Shown here: positions 1 through 9,799 of the stretch, piece after piece
Layout: the number at the start of each line of letters is the position of its first letter
How positions within the stretch are numbered: the stretch's first letter is position 1
Source of the DNA: Symsagittifera roscoffensis
Taxonomy: Eukaryota > Xenacoelomorpha > Acoela > Convolutidae
Assembly (NCBI RefSeq): GCF_963678635.1
Contig: NC_087068.1
Span: 22,101,029-22,165,028 of the forward strand
Reading direction: 5' to 3'
Length of the DNA: 64,000 nucleotides
Program-made: the position numbers and the translations under genes
Notes under the pieces: generated by a model
What the model was told of the DNA's origin: nothing
The model's input: the letters and a program-made list of their open reading frames with translations, nothing else
Database searches by the model: none

Positions 1-1155
1 CTCACTTTCAACTCTTCTTTTTCTACGTAGATCTGCCCTACTAGATCTTTATCAAATGTTATCATAGTTTTCGTATAGATGTTGATCCCATCTATGTTTA
101 GCATCACCTCATGCTGACCATAAGCTTCTGTGTACCTGTTATCAACTCGGACTGACTTGCTACCCCCTTTTGTGAGTAGTGCCCTCAATGCTCTAGAAGT
201 CGTTTGTGGGCTTATACCACTCAAGTAATCTGCGTACACATCAATGTGCATTTTTGTCTGGTCGCTGGGTTCGCTCAAGTTTCTCGTTACCTCATGGCCG
301 CCCACGGTGATTATTGACATTATTCTGGCTCCGATCTTCGTTATGCGGAATGGCTTCCCCGTCACCAATTTTACAGTGTTGCAGTTTCCACTTTTTGTCG
401 ACCCCGCTACGGCCTCTGGTATTGACTGCGAGCAACCTAATGCTTCGTTCAATTTCTGTCTTTCGATCTCTTGCTTTAGTCGTTGTTCTATTTATTTCAG
501 GTCCTGTTTCACCTTATTGATAGCTTCCGCCGCCGCTTTCTCATTATTTATCTCTAGGGCGTTCCTGGCCGTGGCTTCTATTGCACTATTAACTTGCGTT
601 ACAGCTTTCACTGTTTTCGTTGGCAGTTCCGCACTTGGTGTTTCTAAGTTTTTTGATTCAAATTCACCTTGTCTATTTCTCTGGTTCTGCACCGCTGCTA
701 ACGCCAACTTGTGTTTGGGGTGACTCTGGTTCTTGAATGCCTCCAGAACAACGGACAGTCCATCTTGAAGTGCCCCTCTCGGTTGCAGAAGAAGCATCTT
801 GCACCTATTTTGATGATCAAGCCACTATAGAATTCGTGTTCCTCCATCTGGCTCATATCTTCCTCATCAGGTGCATATCCCAAACTCTTCATGCCCTGCT
901 TGTATGTTGTGCAATCCGCCACGTGATGATCAGCTGATCCGCAGTTTGCGCATGATCTACGTTTGTCCATGTCATCTCTGGGCTTGTACCATGACGACCT
1001 TTGTAGTTGATTCCCCCTTGCGTATTCCTGTTATCTGAATACGAGTATTTCTTGGGTTTCATTAGCATGTACTCTCTAGACTTCTGCCTCATCTCTTCTG
1101 GAGTCGGTGCACTGTCTTTTGGCAATGTATAGTATGTTGCTAACATTGTTCTCAA
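1..1155 (-). pseudogene. E1 gag nucleocapsid and pre-protease region, frameshifted
   Basis: This continues the gag at 1167-2828 after frame changes. Two CX2CX4HX4C knuckles are visible at about 920-965 (CANCGSADHHVADC) and 765-810 (CFFCNREGHFKMDC); this motif binds RNA in retroelement nucleocapsids. Below about 430 the frame resembles the stretch that precedes protease in X (a YADYL motif, then ALLT and LNIDGINIYT). Open pieces lie in three frames (889-1155, 698-970, 492-797), so at least two frameshifts separate them. The active-site DTG would lie off the left edge. Clearly homologous to X residues of about 300-680 at 21365-24238. Confidence 0.7.
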
Positions 1156-1166
1156 GTCATCACTCT

Positions 1167-2828
1167 TTACCCCATCAATGAACTTTGAGACTTTGAGGCG
1201 ATGCTAAAGTTCCTTCTATTGGTGGACTCTTCCGGGTCACTCCTTCGTCTCAAGCTCTCAAAATCATCTAGGAACCTGTCTATCGATTCATCGTCCCTTT
1301 GCCTTCTCTTTTCAAATCGCATCATCACTTGATGACCCTTCCTGCCTGACCCGAATCGATTTAACAATATCTCGAAGATTTTATCCGCAGTGTCGAGTTC
1401 CTCTTCTTTCTTCGCCACCACGCATTTCAATGCCGTACCTTCCAAGTTGCTGAGTATCGCTGTGCATGCTTGCCTCTCATCGTTCAAGTTGTCTTGTTCC
1501 AAGTGCAACCTCATGACTTCTACCCAAGTGTCAATGCATCCATCTGAATCATCCTTGAATTCTTTCGGTTTTTTGAAAGTTTTCCTGGATTTGTTGCTTC
1601 CTCTGTCACTCGAGTCGGTGTTCCTTGTGGCGAAGGCTTCTAGTGTCCTGTTCATCATTTCCCAGGTGCTTGCCCATGTCATGACATCCGGTCCCACGTT
1701 GTTGTGAGTCGTGGAGTCCCCTGGACCACTCGTTGTGTTTGCTGTTCCACTTTTCATAATCGCTTTGCCCCCCCCCCCCGGTGCTGTACTCGCGGCATCC
1801 CTGGGTAATGGTAACGGGGTTGACTGCCGTTTGTTCCGTTGTGGTTCCACGAAGTCAACTCTATTGCCTTGATTTCGCTCCGCTGCTGGCTTGTCCTGTG
1901 ACGTTGAGATCCTCAAGATGGCGTCTAATTTTGCCTGTATTGCACATGAACTTTCAGCCTGGTCCCTACTCATCGTATCCATTCTCGTTTCCAAACTCCC
2001 CAACTGGCTATTCACTGCGTCATATCGTTGCTTCCTTTCTTGCATGTCTTTTTTGATGTTCTTGTCTCGCTCTTCATCAGTGGTATCTACCTTGTCCGAC
2101 ATCTGCTGAAGCCTTTCCTCAGTCGATTTCGCTAGATTGAAGTAGCTGCCCAAGTACTCATGTTTGTTGTTTCTTAATTCTTTCCTTATCACATCTCTAT
2201 CCTCCTCGCTTTGCTTCAGTTTCTTGTCTATCTGATCTAGCTTTGCCATCAAATCGCCTAGCTCAAGAGTAGTTGTTTCATGGTCAGCTGTTGCCCTGTT
2301 ATTGGCTGCTGTTCTTGGTCTAATCTGGTCTTCGTTTTGGTCGGCGTCTGTCGTTTTCGCGGAAACTGTTCCGAATGTTTTGCCTTTCTCGGCTTTCAGT
2401 TTTTCCGCTGTTGCATCTCTCGACTTCATTCCGACCATTATCGCCAATATTTCAGTAAAAGACGTTCTTTTTGCTTGAGACTCGTCCTTCACCGTTTCTG
2501 GCGTGTTGCCTGTTGTGTCTTCCACATTGTCTATCGGTGAGAACTCCATGGACTTTGGATTTGGTTCTTCTGCATTCGGCATTGGTGTTGACTCCGTCGT
2601 CTTTCTTTCCACCTCATCCACACTCTGGTCCGGTGTCTTTAGTTCAATCTCGATGGCGGGTTCTTTTGTTTTGTTCTCTGTGTTACTCCTCGTGTTGACC
2701 ATGCTAACTGAAAAGTTCTTCTTCGTTATTTTTAAGCCCATTGACGTCGTTTTACGTAGCGACGAGTTATATTTTGTCTTTGATTCAGTAGATCTTTTCT
2801 CAGCCACCGGTACCCTGCTCCGTCTCAT
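1167..2828 (-). CDS. E1 gag, N-terminal and capsid part (553 aa open frame)
   Basis: A 553-residue frame starting at the first ATG after the leader. The N-terminus is basic (MRRSRVPVAEKR); then comes a long hydrophilic, coiled-coil-prone stretch rich in Glu, Lys and Asp (about residues 60-300). The capsid-like part is at about 410-545 and contains WVEVMRLHLEQ, IFEILLNRFGSG and MMRFEKRRQRDDESIDRFLDD, all conserved in the gags of X and H. A 12-base C run at 1768-1779 (G run in sense) encodes glycines and is a likely slippage site. The frame ends just before the conserved capsid end and the knuckles follow in other frames, so it is probably frame-broken. It would form the particle shell. Confidence 0.75.
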   Translation of the reverse strand: MRRSRVPVAEKRSTESKTKYNSSLRKTTSMGLKITKKNFSVSMVNTRSNTENKTKEPAIEIELKTPDQSVDEVERKTTESTPMPNAEEPNPKSMEFSPIDNVEDTTGNTPETVKDESQAKRTSFTEILAIMVGMKSRDATAEKLKAEKGKTFGTVSAKTTDADQNEDQIRPRTAANNRATADHETTTLELGDLMAKLDQIDKKLKQSEEDRDVIRKELRNNKHEYLGSYFNLAKSTEERLQQMSDKVDTTDEERDKNIKKDMQERKQRYDAVNSQLGSLETRMDTMSRDQAESSCAIQAKLDAILRISTSQDKPAAERNQGNRVDFVEPQRNKRQSTPLPLPRDAASTAPGGGGKAIMKSGTANTTSGPGDSTTHNNVGPDVMTWASTWEMMNRTLEAFATRNTDSSDRGSNKSRKTFKKPKEFKDDSDGCIDTWVEVMRLHLEQDNLNDERQACTAILSNLEGTALKCVVAKKEEELDTADKIFEILLNRFGSGRKGHQVMMRFEKRRQRDDESIDRFLDDFESLRRRSDPEESTNRRNFSIASKSQSSLMG

Positions 2829-3221
2829 TATTTTTATTTACAATTGTTCCTATTTACAGTATTACTATATACAAAATTCTACTCTAAGGATAAAATTTCT
2901 TTTGACAAAATTAATAAAAAGAAAATTACAAATTAATAAAAACAACATTTCCTTAGCTTTTTTGAAATTTCTATATGTTCTTGATCCCCACAGTACCGGA
3001 TCTATCACGATTTAACTTTCTGACTAGTCCTATTGTCTTTAATTTTGCGATTGTTTACTTCAACCTGTCTTAGTACTCTTCAGTACCGTCAGCCCCCCCC
3101 CCCCCTGGCCACTATACTGTTCCAAGACTTCCAGTCACTGTCCCTACTCTTCTTTGTACTGTCCCGAGCTTTCTCTCTACTGTCCCAAGACTACCCGGTA
3201 CTGTCCCAGTACTTCTTTTAG
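2829..3221. other. E1 leader, proximal part, no gene seen
   Basis: AT-rich stretch directly upstream of the E1 gag start, then a 13-base C run at 3093-3105 and degenerate copies of the CTGTCCCAAGAC motif that becomes the satellite at 3222. I see no coding similarity on either strand. Confidence 0.5.
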
Positions 3222-3960
3222 TGTCCCAAGACCTCTGTCCCAAGACCCCTGTTCCAAGACTAGTGTCCCAAGACTACTGTCCCAAAACTACTGTCCCAAG
3301 ACTACTGTCCCAAGACTATTGTCCCAAGACTAGTGTCCCAAGACTATTGTCCCAAGACTACTGTCCCAAGACTACTGTCCCAAGACTAGTGTCCCAAGAC
3401 CCTTGTCCCAAGACTATTGTCCCAAGAATACTGTCCCAAGACCACTGTCCCAAGACTAGTGTCCCAAGACTAGTGTCCCAAGACTATTGTCCCAAGAATA
3501 CTGTCCCAAGACCACTGTCCCAAGACCACTGTCCCAAGACCACTGTCCCAAGACCAGTGTCCCAAGACCACTGCCCCAAGACCATTGTCCCAAGACCACT
3601 GTCCCAAGACCAGTGTCCCAAGACCAGTGTCCCAAGACCACTGTCCCAAGACCACTGTCCCAAGACCAGTGTCCCAAGACCACTGTCCCAAGGCCACTAT
3701 CCCAAGACCACTGTCCCAAGACCACTGTCTGAAGACCACTGTCCCAAGACCACTGTCCCAAGACTACTGTCCCAAGACCAGTGTCCCAAGACTGTGTCGT
3801 ACCAAGACTGCTCTGGTCCAAGACTGTCCTAAGACTGCACCGTCCCAAGACTGTCCCAAGACTACACTGTCCCAAGACTGTCCCAAGACTGTACTGCTCC
3901 AAGACCGTCCCCAGACTGCAATGTCCCAAGACTTCTTCGGTACTGTCCCAAGACTTGTCA
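3222..3960. repeat. 14-bp tandem satellite (GTCCCAAGACYASTx family)
   Basis: Units such as GTCCCAAGACCACT, GTCCCAAGACTAGT and GTCCCAAGACTACT are tandemly repeated from 3222 to about 3790, then become irregular (12-16 bp spacing) to about 3960. Because 14 is not a multiple of 3, all plus-strand frames and some minus frames stay open and show an apparent 14-residue peptide repeat, which is an artefact of the DNA repeat. It lies in the E1 leader, between the LTR-like sequence and gag. Two variant classes (CCACT early in the core's right half, CTAGT and CTACT in the left half) suggest block-wise expansion. Confidence 0.9.
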
Positions 3961-4024
3961 CTAAGTGTCTGGATAGTAGGATCTCTTCTTCTCCGTTGTG
4001 GGGACTCTTGAACCACTGTACCGT

Positions 4025-4044
4025 GTACCACCACTTGAGCGCCA
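4025..4044 (-). promoter_or_regulatory. Possible primer-binding site of E1
   Basis: On the minus strand the sequence begins TGGCGCTCAAGTGG. TGGCGCT is also the start of the putative primer-binding sites at 29663, 46504 and 47506, each shortly downstream of an LTR end. TGG is the expected complement of a tRNA CCA end. The LTR end here is degenerate, so this call is weaker than the others. Confidence 0.4.
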
Positions 4045-4048
4045 GTAA

Positions 4049-4473
4049 AAATTTTCCCAAAACCCTGTCTTAATGGCCAAAATTCAAATACTGACCCCCC
4101 TGTATTTGTCTCCCTCTCGTTTTTTCAGGCTATTTGAAACCCCAGCTTCTTTGCAGGTATCTTGTGTTCCCAACAACGAATTTTCACCAAAACGTAAAAA
4201 TTTAAACAGGAAAAATTATAAAAACAGAGAGATGAACCCACCTAAAATTCAAAGCTGACTGATGTCAACCTTTGTCCGAAAAAATGTCTGGTACCCGATT
4301 GCCACGCGTTTTCCTCCCCTTGCTAGCGATCTTATGGGGTATCACAAAAACTGTCGCGAGAAAACTGAGAATGACAGGCTCCATTCGAATTTTTGAAAAA
4401 TAAAAGTTCACTCCAAAATCACGTATTTTTGTGTTCCTCAAGGTCAAACTTCCAGATATGACCGACTGGCACA
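4049..4473 (-). mobile_element. Degenerate LTR, second family (TGTGCCAGTCGG start in sense)
   Basis: The right end, GACCGACTGGCACA on the plus strand at 4460-4473, and about 200 bp to its left (GTCGCGAG, ATTCGAATTTTTGAAAAAT, CTCAAGGTCAAACTT) match the LTR at 48190-48335. The left end is not recognisable. It stands where the 5' LTR of E1 should be. Confidence 0.55.
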
Positions 4474-4494
4474 ATTTGCAAATTGGGTCAGAAA

Positions 4495-4590
4495 TGTAAC
4501 AGTCGCCTACTTAAGTCGCATATGAGGTTAAATAAAAATAGGCCCTATAACCATTGGCTCAAGAGTCAGGGACACTATTAAATTATTAAA
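4495..4590 (-). mobile_element. LTR fragment, second family (TGTAACAGTCG end)
   Basis: TGTAACAGTCGCCTACTTAA and the following TAACCATTGGCTCAAGAGTC closely match 48014-48105 and 47518-47605. Similarity stops near 4580. It lies 21 bp to the right of another LTR end (4473), so two LTR remnants abut here in the same orientation. Confidence 0.6.
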
Positions 4591-4689
4591 TAGTGTGTTT
4601 CATGTGAAATGTATAAAATCTTGTGTGGAAGGCCTCCAGTGGGGGGATTTTAGAGACAAGATTTCAATGAGATATCACCTGTTTAAACA

Positions 4690-5118
4690 TCCCCAAAGAA
4701 AGCTCTCCTGATTGCAGACTCCCAAGCCAGGTAGCTGACATTTGGGAATCTCAACATCCTATCGCTACCAGGAGCAGCTGTAAACAACGTATATCAAATT
4801 GTCCCTCCACAAGGTAAATACGAAATCATTGTTTTATTTGTCGGCGGAAACGACTTATACAGTGGATACCATCCCTCTATGGCTACTCCACGGGAAGTAT
4901 TTGAGCGAATCGAAAGCCTTGCAAACACGTTGATAACTGTTGCGAAAAAGTTGTACGTAAGAGACTAGCAAACGCATCAAAAGAAGCTCGTTGGAACTTC
5001 CGAGGGCTAGCCGAACACGTGTATTCAGTAACGCATATTTCCGATAGTGACTGCGTGCACCTCAGCGAGAAGGGAGTTCGTAAAAAACTTTCGTTTTTAG
5101 TATCACTCGAATTTGACT
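4690..5118 (+). pseudogene. SGNH/GDSL-type hydrolase pseudogene fragment
   Basis: The only convincing plus-strand coding signal in the window. In order: ALLIADSQAR (block I with the Asp-Ser pair), an in-frame TAG, NLNILSLPGA (block II Gly), IIVLFVGGNDLYSG (block III Gly-x-Asn-Asp), a helix-like ERIESLANTL, then after a frameshift or deletion near 4960, ARWNFRGLAEHV and SDSDCVHLSEKG (block V Asp-x-x-His). SGNH enzymes are mainly esterases or lipases. The spacing between block III and block V is shorter than usual, so part of the fold is missing. It is unlike either SGNH-like domain of the minus-strand elements in detail. It may be a captured host sequence or part of another repeat. One stop and one frameshift make it non-functional. 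Confidence 0.65.
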
Positions 5119-5146
5119 AATTCCCTTCTCGCTGAGGTGCACGCAG
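5051..5146. repeat. Perfect 25-bp inverted repeat with 46-nt loop
   Basis: 5051-5075 (starting CTGCGTGCACCTCAGCG) is exactly reverse-complementary to 5122-5146. The left arm encodes the DCVHLSEKG end of the SGNH pseudogene; the right arm lies exactly where the H fragment begins. This looks like a fold-back duplication at a rearrangement joint. It could form a hairpin. Confidence 0.9.
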
Positions 5147-5809
5147 TTTGATTTTAGTATCGATTCGATGATATGAAGTCAAGTGAGAGATTAAATGATC
5201 AATCATGATCTAGAAAAAAGGTCACGAATATCACATTTGTCACTTTTACACTAGTTTTGTATTAAAATTTATTTAAAACAGTCATTTAAAAAGATTTTGA
5301 TCCTAAAATTTATTAAAATCAATCAGTTTCTAAAATTTTGGAATTCGACCTAAGATTGAACAGTCCAAACTTCGGATCTATTCCTAAGATCGTCATTCAG
5401 TTGTTCATGGTCACTAACTCCTTCTTACCCTTATGTCTTAATAACATAACACATAACATAACATAACACACGTATCACACACTACACATTTTTTTGTCTG
5501 ACCCCCTCTTGCATGCCACCTGAACTCAGCCTATACTTGAGTAAGATTTCTTATGCAAGTATACTTGTATATTAGTATCAGAGAAGATTACGTGTATCAG
5601 CGCTTACAGTTCCCGTGGATGCAGTCGTCCTCTGTTTGGATCTTACACTGGAAGCGAAAGCTCCTTCACTTCCCCTTCCACGAGGAAGTCTCTCAATCTC
5701 GTCAGAGACAAGACTAGATTTTCCGGGTCCACGTGCCGCTTCTCCGTTGCCCTCGTCACCAAGAAGCATAAGTACTTTCCCGGTATCTGTGACGCTGCTG
5801 GAAGCAAGG
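5147..5809 (-). pseudogene. 3' end of element H: second half of the macro-like ORF and its downstream region
   Basis: On the minus strand the sequence resumes immediately outside the X LTR at 5809 and codes QIPGKYLCFLVTR, then VDPENLVLSLTRLRDFLVE, then HVIFSDTNIQVYLHKK, matching 15985-16262 in X almost residue for residue. Two tyrosine codons have become TAA. Many base differences from X are in third codon positions. Coding ends near 5530; 5147-5530 corresponds to the X spacer 15600-15985, with AATAACATAACAC-type short repeats. It is the continuation of H cut off at 35567 by the insertion of X, and it is itself truncated at about 5147. Confidence 0.75.
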
Positions 5810-6673
5810 TGTAACATTCGCTCGGAAGATACATATCAACGGAAAATAAAGCTAGGTTCTAAGACGACTGGCCAACGTCTAAACAGAGCTCTACATGCTT
5901 TTCACCGTCTCTATCAAGCCAGTACTTTCGGTGGTTTTTCCAACATCGGGTCGACAAAAACGTTACTGCATTCGGCTTCGGTCAAAACACTCAAATTAAC
6001 TAGATTGCATGCAGAAATAGTGAGCTCATGGCTGGGTCTCAGTATCCCCAGACAACGAGGTCACTCCTAAAAATAGGGCAACTACTATTTATTGAATTAT
6101 TATTGTTTTTGTTCAGTAGATAAAAATCATCATCTCCATCGAAGATGGATCAACCCTTTCCCCCAACTCCTAGCTTCTCATCCTAGCAAAATGAATTCAG
6201 ATGTTAATTAAATTCAATTCAGGACATAATAGGGAAGCTAAAAGTTTATATAAGATGATAAAAGTTCCAGTCCCGAGACCCCTCCGCATTCTTCGACCCT
6301 TCACCGTTGTTGGCAACAGCCTTGCAACTTTTGTAGCGACACAATATTTGCAACTCGGAACGGTCTCTGCTACTTCTGCAATCTGTTGTTGTTTTTCAAT
6401 CACAATTCTCGTTGTTATCGCTATCGCAACTAATGTTGTTGTGTTTTTCTCCGGTTTTCTGGCAAAATGGCCGTTTCTGACGTTTCTGAGAAATATGACG
6501 TCATACTTCGAATTTTTAAAATTTCAAAATACCAGAATATCTTGACCTTCACCGTTTGACTAATCGTCCCAATAACGTTGATAATCTCTTAAAACTGTCA
6601 ATTCGAAAGGTTAGCTGCTAAAATTTCGAATCTGTTGAATCTGCATTTTGCTCCATTCTGGTCGAATGTCACA
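5810..6673 (-). mobile_element. X 3' LTR (864 bp)
   Basis: Aligns end to end with 29676-30586 with a few percent mismatches and a 47-bp deletion near 6290. It keeps a TATATAA box (sense 6252-6246) and an AATAAA signal (sense 6093-6088), so U3, R and U5 are about 430, 160 and 280 bp. The left flank is H sequence, the right flank a purine tract. Confidence 0.85.
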
Positions 6674-6686
6674 TACTCCCCGGACA
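6674..6686 (-). promoter_or_regulatory. Polypurine tract of X
   Basis: Sense sequence TCCGGGGAGTA lies directly before the LTR start TGTGAC. This is where plus-strand DNA synthesis is primed in LTR elements. The same CCGGGGAGTA precedes the unrelated-looking LTR starts at 48335, 55791 and 62522, which supports its role. Confidence 0.7.
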
Positions 6687-7424
6687 ACCAACAAGCTAAA
6701 ATTATCCTACTATGCTCCTTCCCTTCGGAAATCTTGCTTGATATTGTCCTGAATATTAAAACTAAGAAACTCTGTGGTTAGAAAGAACAATGAATCAATC
6801 TCCCTCTTCGAGAGGTTACCCAAGCGTTTCATATCACCACAAAGTGACCAGTTCTCCTAGTTGATTAAAAACAGTCATGCAGGCTGGAATATTTAAATAT
6901 ACTCTTTACTCAAGCTTTTCTAAATAAGTGGTAAGCAAGTGTCTCTAAAGCCACTAACTAAAATCAAAATGCAAATTTATAAATGTTCTTTAATGTTCAA
7001 AGATCAACTAAATGTTTCAGTTTTCAATTACAACTTGGTTGCTTAGTTTCTCACTTGAGGTTTTTTCACACACATAAAACAATTCTGAGTTTTAGTTTCT
7101 TTTTCTTGGTCACTCCTTTCTATTCTTCTTTTTTGTCGTTTAGAAGTTCTAAAACTTCTAAATTCTTCTAATTTTTTTTCTTTTTGCTTCTTGTTCTTTC
7201 GACCGTTTGTCAATGTTCCATCTCTTCCTCCTGTGACACTGACTCTACACTCTCAGTATCTGTGTCTTGCAACACATCGTTAGCTATCCTGACGCTGTTG
7301 GAAGCAGTCCTCCAACACTTCTGCTCTTCTCCCTCTGTTTGCAACAAGGTAGGGGATCCACGTTAGATTCTCTGTTTCGGCAGAAGCTGTTGTGGAGACA
7401 CAATGTCACGTTTCTCTCCAAATC
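6687..7424 (-). other. X 3' untranslated region
   Basis: Between the stop of the last block-A ORF (7425) and the purine tract. T-rich on the plus strand around 7075-7200, with no coding similarity on either strand and no match to the corresponding 430-bp region of the tandem units. Confidence 0.5.
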
Positions 7425-8918
7425 TTACTTTAACATCTCTTCCTTCTCCTTTCCACTACGTTCACTCGTTCTGGAAATTTTCTTTACAACGGTGGTCACT
7501 GCATTCCGATGAGTCACGAAAGCTCGCTTGAAAGCTCCTGCTCCAATGTCCAGTTGATATCCACTGTACACTCTGCCGTGCTTCGACATATGCTTTTTGG
7601 CATATTCGTACAACCATGCAGTCATGTTAGCTCTGAACCATGGCATCAGTCGTCTTCTTGTCCATATCTTTTTCACTTCCATGGGAATGTTTAGAATCTT
7701 GCACGTTGTCTCAAAAAGATCTAAATATTTTAGACAATCCAATTTCTGCAACTGTTCTCTCGTCGGTGCCTCCTGTCTATTGTTTTCTCTCACATGAGCC
7801 TCCAGCCATCGTATCGCCATCATAACTCCCACTATCACTATCGTTATGGGCCGTGATGAGTCTGGTAAACCCATGGAGAGCAGCTCTCCAGAGTCCCAGA
7901 TCAACACCAGATTACTACGCTTGTGATACCACCAGGTCTGCAGCAAGCAGTGGCAGGGAAACTCGTCATGTGTCAACATGATGCTCCCCCAATTACGTTT
8001 TCCCGAAGCTTCCAGAAATTGTTCCACTTCCATCATCACTCGGTGGACTTCATCATTCTCGTCCACTGTATTGTAATCCGTAACGATTGATCCTCTCTGT
8101 TTCTGTCTTTCAAAGTCACTGAAGTTCCCACTCACGTATCCCATGAACTTCCTTCCCAGTATCAATTCCAACTCCTCCTTTGTTCTCTCTGGAACTGCTG
8201 AGAACATTTTACATAGCCACTCGTAAGATTTTTCGGACATTCTTGTTATTCTCACACATTTTGGCACTGAGAAGGCTTGATCCACGATCGTTCTCGTACT
8301 CTTTACATCCACAGCTACGAAAAGTACCGGGTATCTGCTCTTGCACATTGGAGCCAATGTCGATCCCACCAGATATCGTGCTCCTGACGGTCTACAATAA
8401 AACTCACTATGTCTGATGTTCATTTCCGTCTCGATCGCTTCCCTCCATTTTCCTATGTACTTTTGCTCAGTTTGCAGGACTCCTGGGAACACTTCTACAC
8501 TGATGGCCGTGACCATCTCATGTTTCTGTTCTAGATTCAATAGTGACTCTAAAGAACCAAACATGCTGTAGAATCCTAGTGCAGTCACTAGATTCACCTC
8601 GGTTCCTCCATGGCAATTTGCGATCAGTTCCGTTTCCGTTCTTGCTTTCATCACGACATTCCCAAACAATATCGTCAATTGCTTGTGTTGTCTCTCTAGG
8701 GTTTTCACACGATTCAGACCTCCACACACGTGACCTTCCACTCCACAGACTTCCGCCAGACAGCTACCAGGTTTGATCCAGTCTTCTGTTCCCCAGCCAG
8801 GCAACTCCACTTTGTCTTCCCCGTTGCTCCTAGAGGCTGTTATCATCACATTATATTTGATGTTCAGGTCACGCAGGTTACAATCTGCATTCAGCTCTCT
8901 CTGCACGTCTTGTGTCAC
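7425..8918 (-). CDS. X block A, C-terminal ORF (497 aa), unknown function
   Basis: Largest intact piece at the 3' end of the block. It has no domain I recognise, no signal peptide and no clear membrane segment. Motifs shared with units B and C prove homology despite low identity: ALGFYSMFGSLESLL against ALGFFSRMSSLQSLE, AFSVPKCVR, LTHDEFPCHCLLQTWWY against LTHGECPCHCLAQTVWY, and near the C-terminus HMSKHGRVYSGYQ and AFKRAFVTHRNAVTT. The Cys-His-Cys cluster near residue 315 could bind metal (inference). It probably continues in frame with 8952-9239 (same frame, one stop between). Conservation between two diverged families argues for past selection. Confidence 0.7.
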   Translation of the reverse strand: MTQDVQRELNADCNLRDLNIKYNVMITASRSNGEDKVELPGWGTEDWIKPGSCLAEVCGVEGHVCGGLNRVKTLERQHKQLTILFGNVVMKARTETELIANCHGGTEVNLVTALGFYSMFGSLESLLNLEQKHEMVTAISVEVFPGVLQTEQKYIGKWREAIETEMNIRHSEFYCRPSGARYLVGSTLAPMCKSRYPVLFVAVDVKSTRTIVDQAFSVPKCVRITRMSEKSYEWLCKMFSAVPERTKEELELILGRKFMGYVSGNFSDFERQKQRGSIVTDYNTVDENDEVHRVMMEVEQFLEASGKRNWGSIMLTHDEFPCHCLLQTWWYHKRSNLVLIWDSGELLSMGLPDSSRPITIVIVGVMMAIRWLEAHVRENNRQEAPTREQLQKLDCLKYLDLFETTCKILNIPMEVKKIWTRRRLMPWFRANMTAWLYEYAKKHMSKHGRVYSGYQLDIGAGAFKRAFVTHRNAVTTVVKKISRTSERSGKEKEEMLK

Positions 8919-8951
8919 CCGTAATATCGAGTCAGCATTGGGACTAGGACA

Positions 8952-9239
8952 TCATGATGGTCTCATCAGCTCCCAAACTACCATCAAGCTCGTTCTCAGT
9001 AGTTCATCAGAGAATCCCAAACCAAATTCCACTCTTTTGTCGGATTTTGGTACGGAAGGTGCAGTCACATCTTCTTCCAAGACCAGTCCCAATTTGGTCT
9101 GTGTTTTATTATCGCTCTTAATTTTCACAATTCTCGACGTCCAGAATCTTAGCAACACTGCCTGCTCGTAATCGAAGAAGCAATCGCGTATGTCTTCACT
9201 CAGGAAAGGGTTGTACGCTATCCCTATGATTCCGGACAC
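8952..9239 (-). CDS. X block A fragment (95 aa), unknown function
   Basis: Starts MSGIIGIAYNPFL, matching VSGVMGIPYNPFLD at the end of the unit B and C ORFs at 50413 and 58073, then LLRFWTSRIVKI matching LLKFWTAKVIEI. It therefore bridges the two better conserved parts of the block. It is in the same frame as 7425-8918, so a single stop interrupts one longer frame. Confidence 0.6.
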   Translation of the reverse strand: MSGIIGIAYNPFLSEDIRDCFFDYEQAVLLRFWTSRIVKIKSDNKTQTKLGLVLEEDVTAPSVPKSDKRVEFGLGFSDELLRTSLMVVWELMRPS

Positions 9240-9370
9240 GTAGCTGTACGACTTCTTCTAGATCGGTCCACAGTACTCACTGGATTTCGGTAGTGCCCCC
9301 ATAGATGCTTTGGTGAGTCTCTGCTCCTTGTTTGAAAATCTTCTGATTTCGTCTATCTTTCTCATGGCTC

Positions 9371-9799
9371 TTACTCCTCAGGTTCTTTCATATTCACCCT
9401 CATCGGCTTGCTTTGATGCATCTCCAGCAGTGCTAGCAAGAGTGAGGCTTTTGCTCGTTCATCGCCCTCCCTCAACATCTTGGCACAGGTGTTCAATGCT
9501 GGTACTGAAATCTGCTCTATCAGGAATCGAATGAAACAGAGAGCGTCTCTTCGCTTCGCGCACGCTACTGCTGCTCCCTCTTGGGTTATCAGATCCCTCA
9601 GGTTCGTCATAAGGAAAACTTTCTCTTCTTTTGACCTTTTCCTTTCTTCTGAGTCACATTCCCCGCGAGTTAATCCCATCATGCACCAGGCGAACCTCAG
9701 TGTAATTCGGTTCTTACATAGGGTACTGCCATGAGAGCGTGTATTCTCGGCGCAGTCCTCATTTCCTCTTCGAAGTACTTCAACACCACTGCTTTCCAT
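9371..9799 (-). pseudogene. X block A fragment (142 aa), frameshifted from the 630-aa ORF
   Basis: It overlaps the end of the 630-aa ORF in another frame. From RFAWCMMGLTRGE onward it takes over the homology to units B and C (MFAWSLVGIELELL, then KRRDALCFIRFLIEQIS against KRKDTTCFLRWIMSVMT). A single indel near 9700-9720 would restore continuity. Function unknown. Confidence 0.6.

Larger units (their letters stand above)
1..4473 (-). mobile_element. Partial Ty3/gypsy-type LTR element E1 (5' part: LTR, leader, gag, start of protease region)
   Basis: On the minus strand the order is a degenerate LTR (4473 to about 4049), a primer-binding-like TGGCGCT site (4044), a leader with a 14-bp satellite, a gag start at 2828, two zinc knuckles, and the region just before protease, running off the left edge. 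Gag and pre-protease residues match those of element X, but nucleotide divergence is high. The LTR end (TGTGCCAGTCG on the minus strand) matches the LTR at 48014-48335, so E1 probably belongs to the family whose 3' block fills 48336-64000. Several frameshifts make it inactive. Protease, RT and integrase lie outside the window. Confidence 0.75.

Noticed and set aside
3221-4073. Long plus- and minus-strand ORFs with a 14-residue repeat (up to 203 aa)
   Set aside because: They follow from the 14-bp satellite, which is open in several frames at once. No start context or conserved flank supports a real protein.
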